A stretch of DNA of 64,000 bases from Actinomadura luteofluorescens (GTDB lineage: Bacteria; Actinomycetota; Actinomycetes; Streptosporangiales; Streptosporangiaceae): NCBI RefSeq assembly GCF_013409365.1, contig NZ_JACCBA010000001.1, positions 4,030,001-4,094,000 of the forward strand, read 5' to 3'. Shown piece after piece: positions 7,586 to 15,562 of this stretch. The notes under the pieces were generated by a model. That model had not been told where the DNA came from. It was given only the letters and a program-made list of their open reading frames with translations, and searched no databases. Position numbers and translations under genes: made by a program. How positions within the stretch are numbered: the first letter of the stretch is position 1; each line of letters starts with the position of its first letter.

Positions 7586-8464
7586 GTCGGCCTCTTCGGT
7601 GAATTGCAGGACGCGCTCGTTCACGCGGTCGGCGCATTGGCCCGAGATGGCGTGCGTGGCGTCCGGCCACAGCTCTGCCCGGACGTGAGGAATCAGTCGC
7701 TGGGCTCGGTCGCGGGCGGTGGTGGGTTCATGGATGACGCTGCGGCCGGCGACGATGGCGAGAATCGGCATGCTCAGTGAGCGAAGTTGGGCGTCCTTGA
7801 ACAGCGCCGGTTGCGGTGTCGCCTTGCGGTATCCGCGCATCGCGGCGTCGATGACGCGGCCGACCGGGTCCGCGAGCGGGTCCGCGCCCTGGCCGTCGAT
7901 GTAGCGCAGGAAGCGGGGCGTCGCCCGCCGCGACAAGCCTGGGACCAGGGTGGGGATCGTGCGCAGGATCAGGCCGAGCGGCATGCGGGCAAGCGTGTTG
8001 ATGGGGTCGAGCAGGGTCGCCGAGGCCACCCTCTCAGGACGGCGGACGGCCAGGTTGCAGGCCGTCCAACCACCCATCGAGACACCGGCCAGGTGAGCGC
8101 GGGCCAGGCCGAGGCCCTCCAGTGTCTGGTCCAGCCATGCGGCCTGGTCGTCTGCGCTGCGGATGGGGGCCGTCTGGGTGCTGGCGCCTGGTTCGCCCAG
8201 AAGGTCGATGGAGAGGACGGTGCGCCGCCGCGCGAGCGGCTCGATGTTGGGCTCCCAGGAAACCGTCGTCCCGTTGGCGCCGTGCAGGAGCACGAGCGGC
8301 AAGCCGGGGGCGGAACCGAACCGGTACGCGCGAACCTCACCGAACGCCGTGCGCACGTCGTGGGTCTCGACCGGGGACGGCAGGCGCCGCATGCCCTCCG
8401 CGTAGGTGGCCCGAAAGCGTCGCTCCGCGTCCGGAGACTTGAACCGGCCGATCCGGTCTGGCAT
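7574..8464 (-). CDS. Alpha/beta hydrolase
   Basis: This 296-aa enzyme has an oxyanion 'LVLLHGANGT' near residue 60 and the nucleophile elbow 'AGVSMGG' near 125. A late 'ATHAISGQ' supplies His. A cap of about 60 residues separates strands 6 and 7. Substrate is unknown. ATG 8464 has GAGGGGG upstream, better supported than upstream in-frame codons. It diverges from a TetR gene, with a perfectly placed palindrome between them, so the TetR protein probably represses it. Confidence 0.85.
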   Translation of the reverse strand: MPDRIGRFKSPDAERRFRATYAEGMRRLPSPVETHDVRTAFGEVRAYRFGSAPGLPLVLLHGANGTTVSWEPNIEPLARRRTVLSIDLLGEPGASTQTAPIRSADDQAAWLDQTLEGLGLARAHLAGVSMGGWTACNLAVRRPERVASATLLDPINTLARMPLGLILRTIPTLVPGLSRRATPRFLRYIDGQGADPLADPVGRVIDAAMRGYRKATPQPALFKDAQLRSLSMPILAIVAGRSVIHEPTTARDRAQRLIPHVRAELWPDATHAISGQCADRVNERVLQFTEEADSHQ

Positions 8465-8481
8465 GGCGCACCCCCTCGTTG

Positions 8482-8499
8482 GCAATATGATCGTATTGC
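8482..8499. promoter_or_regulatory. Palindromic TetR operator between divergent genes
   Basis: GCAATATGATCGTATTGC is an 18-bp inverted repeat with GCAATA/TATTGC arms. It is centred in the 49-bp gap between the hydrolase start (8464, minus) and the TetR start (8514, plus). Both promoters would be covered by a bound dimer. Confidence 0.75.
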
Positions 8500-8513
8500 A
8501 AAAGGAGGCGCGC

Positions 8514-9107
8514 ATGCCAAGGCGGGTTGACCACGACCGGCGGCGGGCGGAGTTCGCCGAGGCCGTGTGGCGGATCGCGGCGGAAGCAGGGCCGGCGGCC
8601 GTGACGATGAGCGCGGTCGCCGCCGAGGCCGGGACGTCCGTCGGCCGGATCCAGCACTACTTCCCGGGCAAGGACGATCTCCTCGCCGCGGCCGCCGCAG
8701 CTCTTCGCGATCGGATCGACCGGCACGTCCGGGACGCGATCGGGCGCGTTCCCGATACCGCGAACGCGACGGCCACGCTCCACGCGCTGCTCATGGCCCT
8801 CCTTCCGGTGGACGAGGAGCGCCGCGCGACCGCCCTGGTCGGTGCCGCCTTCTTCCACCACACCCTGCGCCACCCGGAGTCGTCCGCCCGCCACCGCCAG
8901 GGGCACGAGCTGATCGTGTCCGCCGTGGCGGAGACGCTCCAGGGGGCGTCACCGTCCGGCGACGATGCCGAGCGCGAAGCCCTGCTCCTCGTCGCGCTCG
9001 TCCAGGGGCTCGCCACCCAACTCCTGCTGGGACAGATCACCGCCGAGGAGGCCGACGCGCTCGTCCGGCACCAACTCGGCCGTCTCCAGACGACCGGCGG
9101 GCCGTAG
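8514..9107 (+). CDS. TetR/AcrR-family regulator
   Basis: This 197-aa protein has an N-terminal HTH ('VTMSAVAAEAGTSVGRIQHYF', in pieces at about residues 26-47) and a TetR_C-like all-helical ligand domain. AGGAGG lies just before ATG 8514. It is divergent from an alpha/beta hydrolase and shares an 18-bp palindrome with it. The usual logic would be de-repression of the hydrolase by its substrate or product. Confidence 0.88.
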   Translation: MPRRVDHDRRRAEFAEAVWRIAAEAGPAAVTMSAVAAEAGTSVGRIQHYFPGKDDLLAAAAAALRDRIDRHVRDAIGRVPDTANATATLHALLMALLPVDEERRATALVGAAFFHHTLRHPESSARHRQGHELIVSAVAETLQGASPSGDDAEREALLLVALVQGLATQLLLGQITAEEADALVRHQLGRLQTTGGP

Positions 9108-9145
9108 GCCCGGGGGTGACCACCCGCCCGCCTGAGCATGTCCTA

Positions 9146-9177
9146 CTTTTTCCTGTAATCGCTTTTTCCTGTAATCG
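9146..9177. repeat. Perfect 16-bp tandem duplication upstream of the sigma-CAP gene
   Basis: CTTTTTCCTGTAATCG occurs twice head to tail (9146-9161, 9162-9177). It is AT-rich relative to its surroundings and ends 62 bp before the sigma-CAP start. It could be a doubled activator or sigma-factor site. Confidence 0.85.
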
Positions 9178-9239
9178 ACGGGAGGGCGGCGGGGTCTCTT
9201 CTGACGTGGCCGAGCGGTTCGGTCCGGTGGGGCGAAGGG

Positions 9240-10670
9240 ATGCGGATGGACGGCGGCGAGGAGCGGCTGGTCGCGGCGGCGCAGGCGGGGGACGCGGCGG
9301 CGAGGGAACGGCTGGTGTCGGGCTGCCTGCCCCTGGTGTACAACGTCGTCGGCCGGGCGCTGGACGGCCACGCGGACGTGGACGACGTCGTCCAGGACAC
9401 CATGCTGCGGATGCTGAACGGCCTCGGCGGCCTGCGCGACCCGTCGCGGTTCCGGTCCTGGCTCGTGGCGATCGCGATGAACCAGGTGCGGCGGCGCTGG
9501 TCGGCGAACCGGAGACGTCCCGCCGTCGGCCTGGACGCGGCGCACGAGATCCCCGATCCGGACGGCGACTTCGTCGAGATCACCATCGTCCGGCTCGGGC
9601 TGTCCGGACAGCGCAAGGAGATCGCCGAGGCCACCCGGTGGCTGGACCCGGCCGACCGGGACCTGCTCTCGCTGTGGTGGTTAGAGGTTTCGGGCGAGCT
9701 GACCCGCGCCGAACTCGCCGCCGCCCTGGACGTGAAGCGGCGGCACGCGGCCGTGCGCGTGAACCGGATGAAGGAGCAACTGGAGACGGGGCGGCTGGTG
9801 GTCCGCGCGCTCGCGGCGACGCCGCCGTGCCCGGGACTCGCCGAGCTGACGTCCTCGTGGAATGGACGGCCCACGCCCGTGTGGCGCAAGCGGATCGCGC
9901 GGCACGCGCGCGGTTGCGACGCCTGCCGCGCGCACCGGCACAGGCTCGCCCCGGCCGAGGTGCTGCTCGCGGGCATGGTCCTCGTCCCGCCCCCGGCCCA
10001 TCTTTCGGCGGCCGAACTGGCGGGGTTCAAGCTGTCGGGCGCGGACGTCGCCCTGCACGCGTCGCACGGCGCCCGCAATGCGGTGATCGCCGGGACGTCC
10101 GTGGTCGCGGCGGTCGCCGTGGCCGTCTGGTTCTTCGCCATGCCCGGCGACGAGCAGCGTCCGTCCGCCGCTCCCCCGAGCACGCCCGTCGCCACCCCGA
10201 GCGCGACGCCGGTCTCCCCCGACCCGTCGCCCACACCGTCCAGGACCCGCCGTTCGCCCAAGCCGCGCAAGACGTCCAAGCCGCCGCTCAGTCCGGGACG
10301 GCAGGTCATCCGGCTCGCCAACATCCAGCGAGCGCGGCACGGCTGCCGCCCCCTGCGCGAAAATCCGATGCTGACGAGGGCGGCCCAGAAGCACTCCGCC
10401 GACATGGCCGCCCGCCGCGTGCTCTCCCACGACGGCGCGAGCGGGCAGGACCCGGGCGCCCGCATCACCGCCGCCGGATACCGGTGGCGGGCCTGGGCGG
10501 AGAACATCCAGCAGGGCGCCGCCACGCCGTCCTCGGCGGTGTCGAGCTGGATGACGAGCACCTACCACCGCGCCAACATCCTGAACTGCGATTACACCGA
10601 GATCGGCGTGGGCTTCGTGTCCGGCGCCGGCGGCCCCTGGTGGACGCAGGACTTCGCCTCCCCGCAGTGA
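9240..10670 (+). CDS. ECF sigma factor fused through a membrane helix to an extracellular CAP domain
   Basis: This 476-aa protein is a multi-domain fusion. Sigma region 2 lies at about 10-90 ('DVDDVVQDTMLRML', 'FRSWLVAIAMNQVRRRW') and region 4-like helices at 130-190. A zinc-finger-type anti-sigma motif H222-x3-C226-x2-C229 follows. Then come one membrane helix (282-300), a Pro/Ser/Thr/Arg linker (301-350) and a CAP/SCP-PR1 domain (352-475) with H386, E421 and H443 ('YHRANIL'). A sigma factor, an anti-sigma-like clamp and an exported sensor thus sit in one chain. Leu148 is a TTA codon (9681-9683). The next gene, convergent, encodes a closely related CAP domain. ATG 9246 is an alternative start. 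Signalling by proteolysis or clamp release is inference. Confidence 0.85.
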   Translation: MRMDGGEERLVAAAQAGDAAARERLVSGCLPLVYNVVGRALDGHADVDDVVQDTMLRMLNGLGGLRDPSRFRSWLVAIAMNQVRRRWSANRRRPAVGLDAAHEIPDPDGDFVEITIVRLGLSGQRKEIAEATRWLDPADRDLLSLWWLEVSGELTRAELAAALDVKRRHAAVRVNRMKEQLETGRLVVRALAATPPCPGLAELTSSWNGRPTPVWRKRIARHARGCDACRAHRHRLAPAEVLLAGMVLVPPPAHLSAAELAGFKLSGADVALHASHGARNAVIAGTSVVAAVAVAVWFFAMPGDEQRPSAAPPSTPVATPSATPVSPDPSPTPSRTRRSPKPRKTSKPPLSPGRQVIRLANIQRARHGCRPLRENPMLTRAAQKHSADMAARRVLSHDGASGQDPGARITAAGYRWRAWAENIQQGAATPSSAVSSWMTSTYHRANILNCDYTEIGVGFVSGAGGPWWTQDFASPQ

Positions 10671-10714
10671 GGCGTGCCCGCCGCAGTGATTCGCCTCCCC
10701 GCAGTGAGGCGTGC
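10653..10714. repeat. 25-bp direct repeat at the end of the sigma-CAP gene
   Basis: A perfect 25-bp sequence (10653-10677 and 10690-10714) starts TTCGCCTCCCCGCAG and repeats with a 37-bp period. The first copy includes the last codons and stop of the sigma-CAP gene. The second lies in the 91-bp gap before the convergent CAP gene. It looks like a recent local duplication. Confidence 0.85.
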
Positions 10715-10761
10715 GCGCCGGGGCCAGCCTGTGACGGCCCCGGCGCGCACGCCCGCGCACC

Positions 10762-11541
10762 TCAGCGGGTGCCGAAGTTCTGCGTCCAGTACGGCGTCCC
10801 GGACTTGAGCGTGACGCCCACGCCGATGTTCTTGAACCGGCAGTTCAGGATGTTGGCCCGGTGCCCGGAGCTGTTCATCCACGCGGACATGACGGCGGCG
10901 GGCGTCCGCTGCCCGTAGGCGATGTTCTCGCCGTAGGTGGACCAGCGGTAGCCGGCGGCGGTGATCCGGTCGCCGGGGTTCTTGCCGCTGGGGTTGGTGT
11001 GGTCGAAGAAGTTGCGGGCGACCATGTCGTCGGAGTGGCCCTGCGCGGCGGCCTGGAGTTGGGAGTCGACCGTCAGGGCCCCGCAGCCGTTCTTGGCGCG
11101 CTCGGCGTTCGTCAGGGAGACGACCTGCTGGGCGAGCGTGCCACCGCCGGGCGTCGTGGAACGTGGCACCGGTGTGGTCGTCCGCCTCTTCTTCGCCGGA
11201 CGCTTCGTTGTACGCTTCGCGGGCTTCTTCGCGACGGTCGAGCGCTGGGCATTCTTGGACGCCTTGGGCTTGCCGTTCGGCACGTTCCTCCTGGTGGGGG
11301 ACGCCAAGGCGGGGGACGACGGGGCGGGCGCGGGTGCCGCGCGGTCGGCGACCGGAGTGGAATCGGCCGGCGCGTCGGAAGAGCCCGAGACGCCGTAGGC
11401 GACCCCGGCCGTCAGGGCGAGCACGCTCGCACTCGCGCCGACGGCGGCCCACCAACGCCCGCTCGGACGCGGCGCCCGCCCGTAGCTCCCGCGACGCGTC
11501 CGGGGACTCCGCCTCGACCCCGCGTTGTTCCTCTCGCTCAC
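10762..11541 (-). CDS. Secreted or membrane-anchored CAP-domain protein
   Basis: This 259-aa protein has a short Arg-rich cytoplasmic start, one hydrophobic helix (about 31-50) that could be a signal anchor, and a Lys/Arg/Thr/Pro-rich linker to about 132. A CAP (SCP/PR1) domain then runs to the end. The domain shares with the sigma-CAP gene the strings 'NPGDRITAAGYRW'-like, 'GENI', 'HRANILNC' and a terminal 'WTQ(N/D)F'. CAP proteins in actinobacteria are exported and poorly understood, and some bind lipids. It is convergent with the fused sigma gene and probably evolved from the same duplication. Confidence 0.85.
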   Translation of the reverse strand: MSERNNAGSRRSPRTRRGSYGRAPRPSGRWWAAVGASASVLALTAGVAYGVSGSSDAPADSTPVADRAAPAPAPSSPALASPTRRNVPNGKPKASKNAQRSTVAKKPAKRTTKRPAKKRRTTTPVPRSTTPGGGTLAQQVVSLTNAERAKNGCGALTVDSQLQAAAQGHSDDMVARNFFDHTNPSGKNPGDRITAAGYRWSTYGENIAYGQRTPAAVMSAWMNSSGHRANILNCRFKNIGVGVTLKSGTPYWTQNFGTR

Positions 11542-12372
11542 GTCAGCCTGCCTTCCGAGTTTCCAGGGATTTGTCGGACACCTGGGAGACCCGACCGCCG
11601 CGTACGGATAACAGAAATCGCGCCTAAATCCGAAGATTGCGCCTTACCTGCGAAAACAGATCAGCAACCAGCAAGCCCCGGCAGCTGCGCCCGCCAACCT
11701 CGGTTCTCGCGCAAGGAAGGAACGACCGCGCCTACCACGCGCTCGACGCAACCGGGCGCGAGCGCGACGCGGTCGCGGCGTCGGCGTAGTTGCGGCCCAA
11801 GGGGCAGCGCAGTCGAAGCACGGCTCGCCGCGCGAGGTCGCAAGGGCGGCAGCCGTGGTACGGGCTCGGCGCGGGCTCGGCACGAAAGGGTGCAAGGGGG
11901 GCGGCCGTGACGCGCGCTCGGCACGGGCTCGGCACAACCGTGGCGCGAGCGCGACGCGATGGGACGCAACCGTGACGCGCGCGGTAGGAGCACGAACTCG
12001 GTGTGAGGTCGACCAAACCGTGGCGCGAGGTCGGTGCGGTCGGGGAGTGCGGGTGGCGGTGCGGGCTGGGCGCAAAGGCGTGCGGTCGGGCCGGGGGGCG
12101 GCGTGGTCGGAGCGGGGGGCGGCGTAGTCGGAGCGGGGGGCGGCGTGGTCGGGGCGGGGCGGCGTGGTGGGGGTGTGAGGGGCCGCAGGGGTCTGGATGG
12201 GAGGGCGGTGGGGGTGTGGGGTTGTGGTGTTTGGGTGGGGAGGTTGGCGCGGTGGGTGGTTGTGGGTGAAAAAAGCTGTTTCACTCGCTGAGATCTTGCG
12301 TATTCTCCTCGTGACCTCTGGGCTCGGCGACGGGAAGGACGCGGGGATGGGCGGAAGCGGAGGCGGGGCGCG
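11542..12372. other. 831-bp gene-free region rich in degenerate GC repeats
   Basis: No convincing gene is present. The part from 11700 to 12060 is made of degenerate strings of the type 'gcgcgagcgcgacgcg' and 'gggctcggcac'. The part from 12060 to 12260 is strongly G-rich on the plus strand and contains a 21-bp array. Long open frames here have biased, low-complexity translations and no start signals. The start of the CAP gene lies at the left and a membrane-protein gene at the right. Confidence 0.7.
12093..12173 (+). repeat. 21-bp G-rich tandem array
   Basis: Three near-perfect copies (12093-12113, 12114-12134, 12135-12155) of a unit GGGGGGCGGCGTGGTCGGAG plus C, and a partial fourth. Runs of four to six G recur through 12260, so quadruplex formation is possible on the plus strand. 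Confidence 0.8.
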
Positions 12373-13287
12373 GTGAATCCCTATGGAGGAGGACAGGCGC
12401 CGGGGCCGGGGTGGCAGCCCGGGCCGCCGCCGCAAGGCCCATGGCAGCAGGGGCCGCCGCCCCAAGGGCCCTGGCACCAGGGGCCGCCGCCCCAAGGGCC
12501 TTGGCAGCAACAGCAGGGGCCGTGGCAGCCGAGGCAGCGGCGGCGGATGACCTTTGGGCGTCTCTTCAATCCGATCGCCGTGGGGAACGCGGTTTTCACG
12601 CCGTCCCGGCAGGACCGTGTGCACGACCCGGTGGTGAAGAAGGCGCAGATCTGGCGGACGGTCGTCGGTCTGGTCGCCGTCACGTGGATGCTGTTCTCCT
12701 ACGGGCTGGCCTCGGACGCCAATGCCGTGCTGGACGACCGATTCGCCCAGATCCGTACCACCCTCATCACGCTGGCGGTGACGTTCCCGATCGCGGTCGT
12801 CGTCTTCATCGCGGCGGCCCGTCCGCCCAACCGGCGCCTGTTCCTGCGCCGCGCGGTCAAGCCGGCCGTGGCGCTGATCACGCTGATCGTCACACTCGCA
12901 GCGCCGAGGCTGGCCACGGGGATGGGCTACGTGTCCGAGGACACGGACTGGACGGCATCGCCATGGCGGGTGGTGCTGCTGTTCGCGATCGGCGCCTTCT
13001 CGTTGTGGTACATCCCGTTCGGTCTCTACGGCATCGTGCAGTCACTCGTGCACGTCTTCCGGACCGCCGACCTGCATGACACGGTCCCGCCGCTCCTCGC
13101 GACGCTGCTCGTCTGGGAGGTCGCCATCTTCGACGTGTTCCAGGGCGCCTACGGCGGAGCCCCGCTCGGGGTACGGCTGGCGTTCATCCTGGGCGCCCCG
13201 CTGTCCGTCACCGCTGTGGCGATGTGGGAGCTGCGGCGGCTGCGCACACGGCACGGCATCACCGTGCGCGGAGCGCTGCACCGTTGA
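12373..13287 (+). CDS. Multi-pass membrane protein with Pro/Gln-rich N-terminal repeats
   Basis: This 304-aa protein starts at GTG 12373. The first 55 residues are repeats of the type QGPPPQGPW, a style common in actinobacterial membrane proteins with cytoplasmic low-complexity heads. The rest has about six hydrophobic helices (near 95-115, 130-150, 165-185, 200-225, 240-260 and 270-290). No enzyme motif is visible and I do not recognise the family. It is a single-gene unit ending in a strong hairpin. Confidence 0.75.
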   Translation: MNPYGGGQAPGPGWQPGPPPQGPWQQGPPPQGPWHQGPPPQGPWQQQQGPWQPRQRRRMTFGRLFNPIAVGNAVFTPSRQDRVHDPVVKKAQIWRTVVGLVAVTWMLFSYGLASDANAVLDDRFAQIRTTLITLAVTFPIAVVVFIAAARPPNRRLFLRRAVKPAVALITLIVTLAAPRLATGMGYVSEDTDWTASPWRVVLLFAIGAFSLWYIPFGLYGIVQSLVHVFRTADLHDTVPPLLATLLVWEVAIFDVFQGAYGGAPLGVRLAFILGAPLSVTAVAMWELRRLRTRHGITVRGALHR

Positions 13288-13329
13288 GCCGTCCCAACGC
13301 GGGCCGTCTCTGTTGCTGAGACGCCGCAG

Positions 13330-13364
13330 CGTCGATGGGCCGCCGTCCTGGCGGCCCATCGACG
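13330..13364. terminator. Bidirectional terminator
   Basis: A perfect 15-bp stem (13330-13344 with 13350-13364, core CGTCGATGGGCCGCC) with a 5-nt loop is followed by TGGGTTTT on the plus strand. It separates the membrane-protein gene from the convergent subtilase gene. Confidence 0.9.
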
Positions 13365-13371
13365 TGGGTTT

Positions 13372-14520
13372 TCAGAGGGAGCGCTTGCTCAGAAGGAGGT
13401 TGGGGGTTCCGGAGGGGTTTCCGGTGATCTTTCCGCTGACGGCGTTGTTGACGAGCCAGCTGCGGATCGTGCTGTAGGACGCGTCCCCGTTCGCGGACTT
13501 GTAGAGCGCGGCGACACCGGTGACGTGCGGGGTCGCCATCGACGTGCCGCTGATGGTGTTGGTCCCGCCGTTGAGCCAGGTGGAGGTGATGCCCGTCCCG
13601 GGCGCGTACAGCTCCACGCAGTTGCCGTAGTTGCTGTAGGACGCCTTGGCGTCGGTGCTGGTGCTCGCCGCGACGGTGGTGGCGTTGCTCGCGCTGGCCG
13701 GCGAGTAGTTGCAGGCGTTGCCGTTGTCGTTGCCCGCGGCGACGGCCAGGAAGACGCCAGAGCTCGCGAGGCTGTTCGCGGCCGAGTTCACCGAGGACGA
13801 GTAACCTCCGCCGAGCGACATGTTCGCCACGGACGGGCCACTGTGGTTCTGGGCGACCCAGTTCATGCCGGCGATGACGCCGGAGTTGGTACCGCTGCCC
13901 TGGCAGTTCAGGACGCGAACGCCGCGCAGGTTCACCTTCTTGGCGACGCCGTAGGTGGTGCCGCCGACCGTCCCCGCGACGTGCGTCCCGTGGCCGTTGC
14001 AGTCGACGCCGTTGCCGCCCGTGGCGTCGTAGACGTTGCTGGCCCTGCCCCCGAAGTCCGGGTGGGACGGGTAGATGCCGGTGTCGATGATGTAGGCGGT
14101 CACTCCGGACCCGGCCGCGTTGTAGGTGTAGCTCTTGGAGAGCGGGAGGCTGTCCTGGTCGATGCGGTCGATTCCCCAGGACGGCGGGTTCTGCTGCGTG
14201 GTGGCGAGGTGCACGACCGCGTCCTGTTCGACGGACGCGACACCGGGCGTCCGGCGAAGCTGGGCGAGCTGGTCGGAGCTGAGCTTCGCGGAGAAGCCGT
14301 TCAGCACCTTCCCGAACCGGTGGCCGGTGCGGATGCCGTGCTTGGAAGCGGTCTTGCCTACCGAGACGCCGGACTTCAGCGTCACGATGTACTGGCCGCT
14401 GACGCCCTGACCGGGTGCGGCGAGGGTGAGGGGAGCGTTGGGGGTCACCGCCTGCGCGGGTGTGGCCAGGACGGCCGCGAGAGGAGCCGCGGCCAGGACG
14501 GCGAGCAGGGGCTTTCTCAT
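13372..14520 (-). CDS. Secreted subtilase (S8 serine peptidase) with I9 propeptide
   Basis: This 382-aa preproprotein has a signal peptide ending near 'ATPAQA' (residue 24), an inhibitor-I9-type propeptide to about 108 ('[10 protein letters not shown]'), and a proteinase-K-like catalytic domain. The triad is D146 ('IIDTG'), H177 ('GHGTH') and S327 ('GTSMATPH'), with oxyanion N264. It is an extracellular broad-range endopeptidase by family. ATG 14520 (MRKPLL) is chosen because longer versions add a non-signal-like extension. It diverges, across 470 bp, from an SSI-type subtilase inhibitor gene. Confidence 0.93.
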   Translation of the reverse strand: MRKPLLAVLAAAPLAAVLATPAQAVTPNAPLTLAAPGQGVSGQYIVTLKSGVSVGKTASKHGIRTGHRFGKVLNGFSAKLSSDQLAQLRRTPGVASVEQDAVVHLATTQQNPPSWGIDRIDQDSLPLSKSYTYNAAGSGVTAYIIDTGIYPSHPDFGGRASNVYDATGGNGVDCNGHGTHVAGTVGGTTYGVAKKVNLRGVRVLNCQGSGTNSGVIAGMNWVAQNHSGPSVANMSLGGGYSSSVNSAANSLASSGVFLAVAAGNDNGNACNYSPASASNATTVAASTSTDAKASYSNYGNCVELYAPGTGITSTWLNGGTNTISGTSMATPHVTGVAALYKSANGDASYSTIRSWLVNNAVSGKITGNPSGTPNLLLSKRSL

Positions 14521-14990
14521 TCGGAACTCCGTTTCGTGCGGGGGCCCGGCCAGCGGAGAGGCCGGATTCACGAAGAGCGAATGAGAGGATGATCAAACAG
14601 AACGTGAACAATCGTCAATTATTCGACGGCGATGCGATTTCAATGTCAACGCCATTCACGTTCGATGCTCGTCTCGGCACGGACCACCGGCTCGACCGCG
14701 GCGAGCGACCCGAGGCCCCTGCGCCCGGCCAAGGCGTCCATGCGTTCGCCGGGGTGATCGTTCGGTCCGATCCCGGATCGTCTCCTCGGCCGGTTGCGGC
14801 GTAGCGTGCGGCCGAGTCGCCGTCCATCGGCGGCTGGAATGGGCCCTTTGCGGTTATACAAGATCATCATTTTGGGGCGGGAAGAGGGGAACCTCTTGTG
14901 GTCATGACCGGTTCAGGACGCGGGAACGTGCCAATCATCGTGCTCTAATCGCTGTGCGTTTGTCCGTCTCGAGGTGAGGAGATTCTCAAA
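14521..14990. promoter_or_regulatory. Divergent promoter region between protease and inhibitor
   Basis: This 470-bp gene-free stretch is noticeably AT-richer than its neighbours at 14590-14650 and 14850-14960. An inverted repeat GAA-c-AAT-n5-ATT-a-TTC at 14606-14624 is a candidate operator. A 6-bp hairpin lies at 14882-14897. No promoter can be assigned with certainty. Confidence 0.4.
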
Positions 14991-15419
14991 GTGGAGTACA
15001 GAATGCGCGCCGCATTAGGCGGGGCCGTCCTGGCCCTCGGCGCGGTGGCGGCCTCGGCCCTGCCCGCGAACGCCCTGCCAGCGAACGCCGTGCCCGCGAA
15101 CGCCGCTGCGGCCACCCGGCTCACCGTGAGCGTCGCACCCGAGATCAGCACGGGCCCGGCTCCCAAGTCCGTCACGCTGGAGTGCGAGCCGGCCGGCGGC
15201 ACCCATCCCGACGCCGCGGCGGCCTGCGACGACCTGATCAAGGCCGGCGGTGACTTCCGGAAGATCCCGCCGCTGCCGGCGGGCTGCCCGACGTACTACA
15301 GCCCGGTCGTCGCCACCGTCCAGGGGCTGTGGCGGGGCACGCCCGTCTCGGCCAGCGCCCGCTACACCAACGCCGTCTGCGCCAACGTCCAGACCGGCGG
15401 CCACATCCTGCACTTCTGA
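14991..15419 (+). CDS. Subtilase inhibitor of the SSI family
   Basis: This is a 142-aa secreted protein. A signal peptide is followed by three PANA repeats (residues 25-38), and then the SSI domain with 'VTLECEPAGGTHPDAAAACDDL' in pieces. The four cysteines are C65, C79, C99 and C130, as in two-disulfide SSI proteins. SSI inhibits subtilisin by a canonical loop C-P-M|V. The equivalent here is C99-P100-T101|Y102, so the P1 residue is Thr. Start GTG 14991 follows GAGGAG by 9 nt; ATG 15003 is possible. Leu9 is a TTA codon (15015-15017). The divergent subtilase is the obvious candidate target. Confidence 0.9.
   Translation: MEYRMRAALGGAVLALGAVAASALPANALPANAVPANAAAATRLTVSVAPEISTGPAPKSVTLECEPAGGTHPDAAAACDDLIKAGGDFRKIPPLPAGCPTYYSPVVATVQGLWRGTPVSASARYTNAVCANVQTGGHILHF
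15058..15102 (+). repeat. 15-bp coding triplication in the SSI-type gene
   Basis: Three head-to-tail copies of CCCTGCCCGCGAACG with one or two changes encode LPANA/VPANA at the junction of signal peptide and mature protein. The period is in frame, so copy number can change length without a frameshift. Confidence 0.85.
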
Positions 15420-15562
15420 CCGGCGCCCGCTTCTGACCGCTCCCCTGCTCCCGTCATGAGCAAGCTCCCGGCCGGGGCGTGGTTCCTGCTCCCTGGGGAC
15501 CGCGTCCCGGCCGCGCCCCGTGGTCGCCGCCCATGGCGCACAATGCAAAGAGAAGAGGGGCG

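Noticed and set aside
11644..12624. Long open frames on the minus strand across the repeat field
   Set aside because: Translations are Pro/Thr/Arg low-complexity with no start signals. They arise from GC-rich repeats without stop codons.
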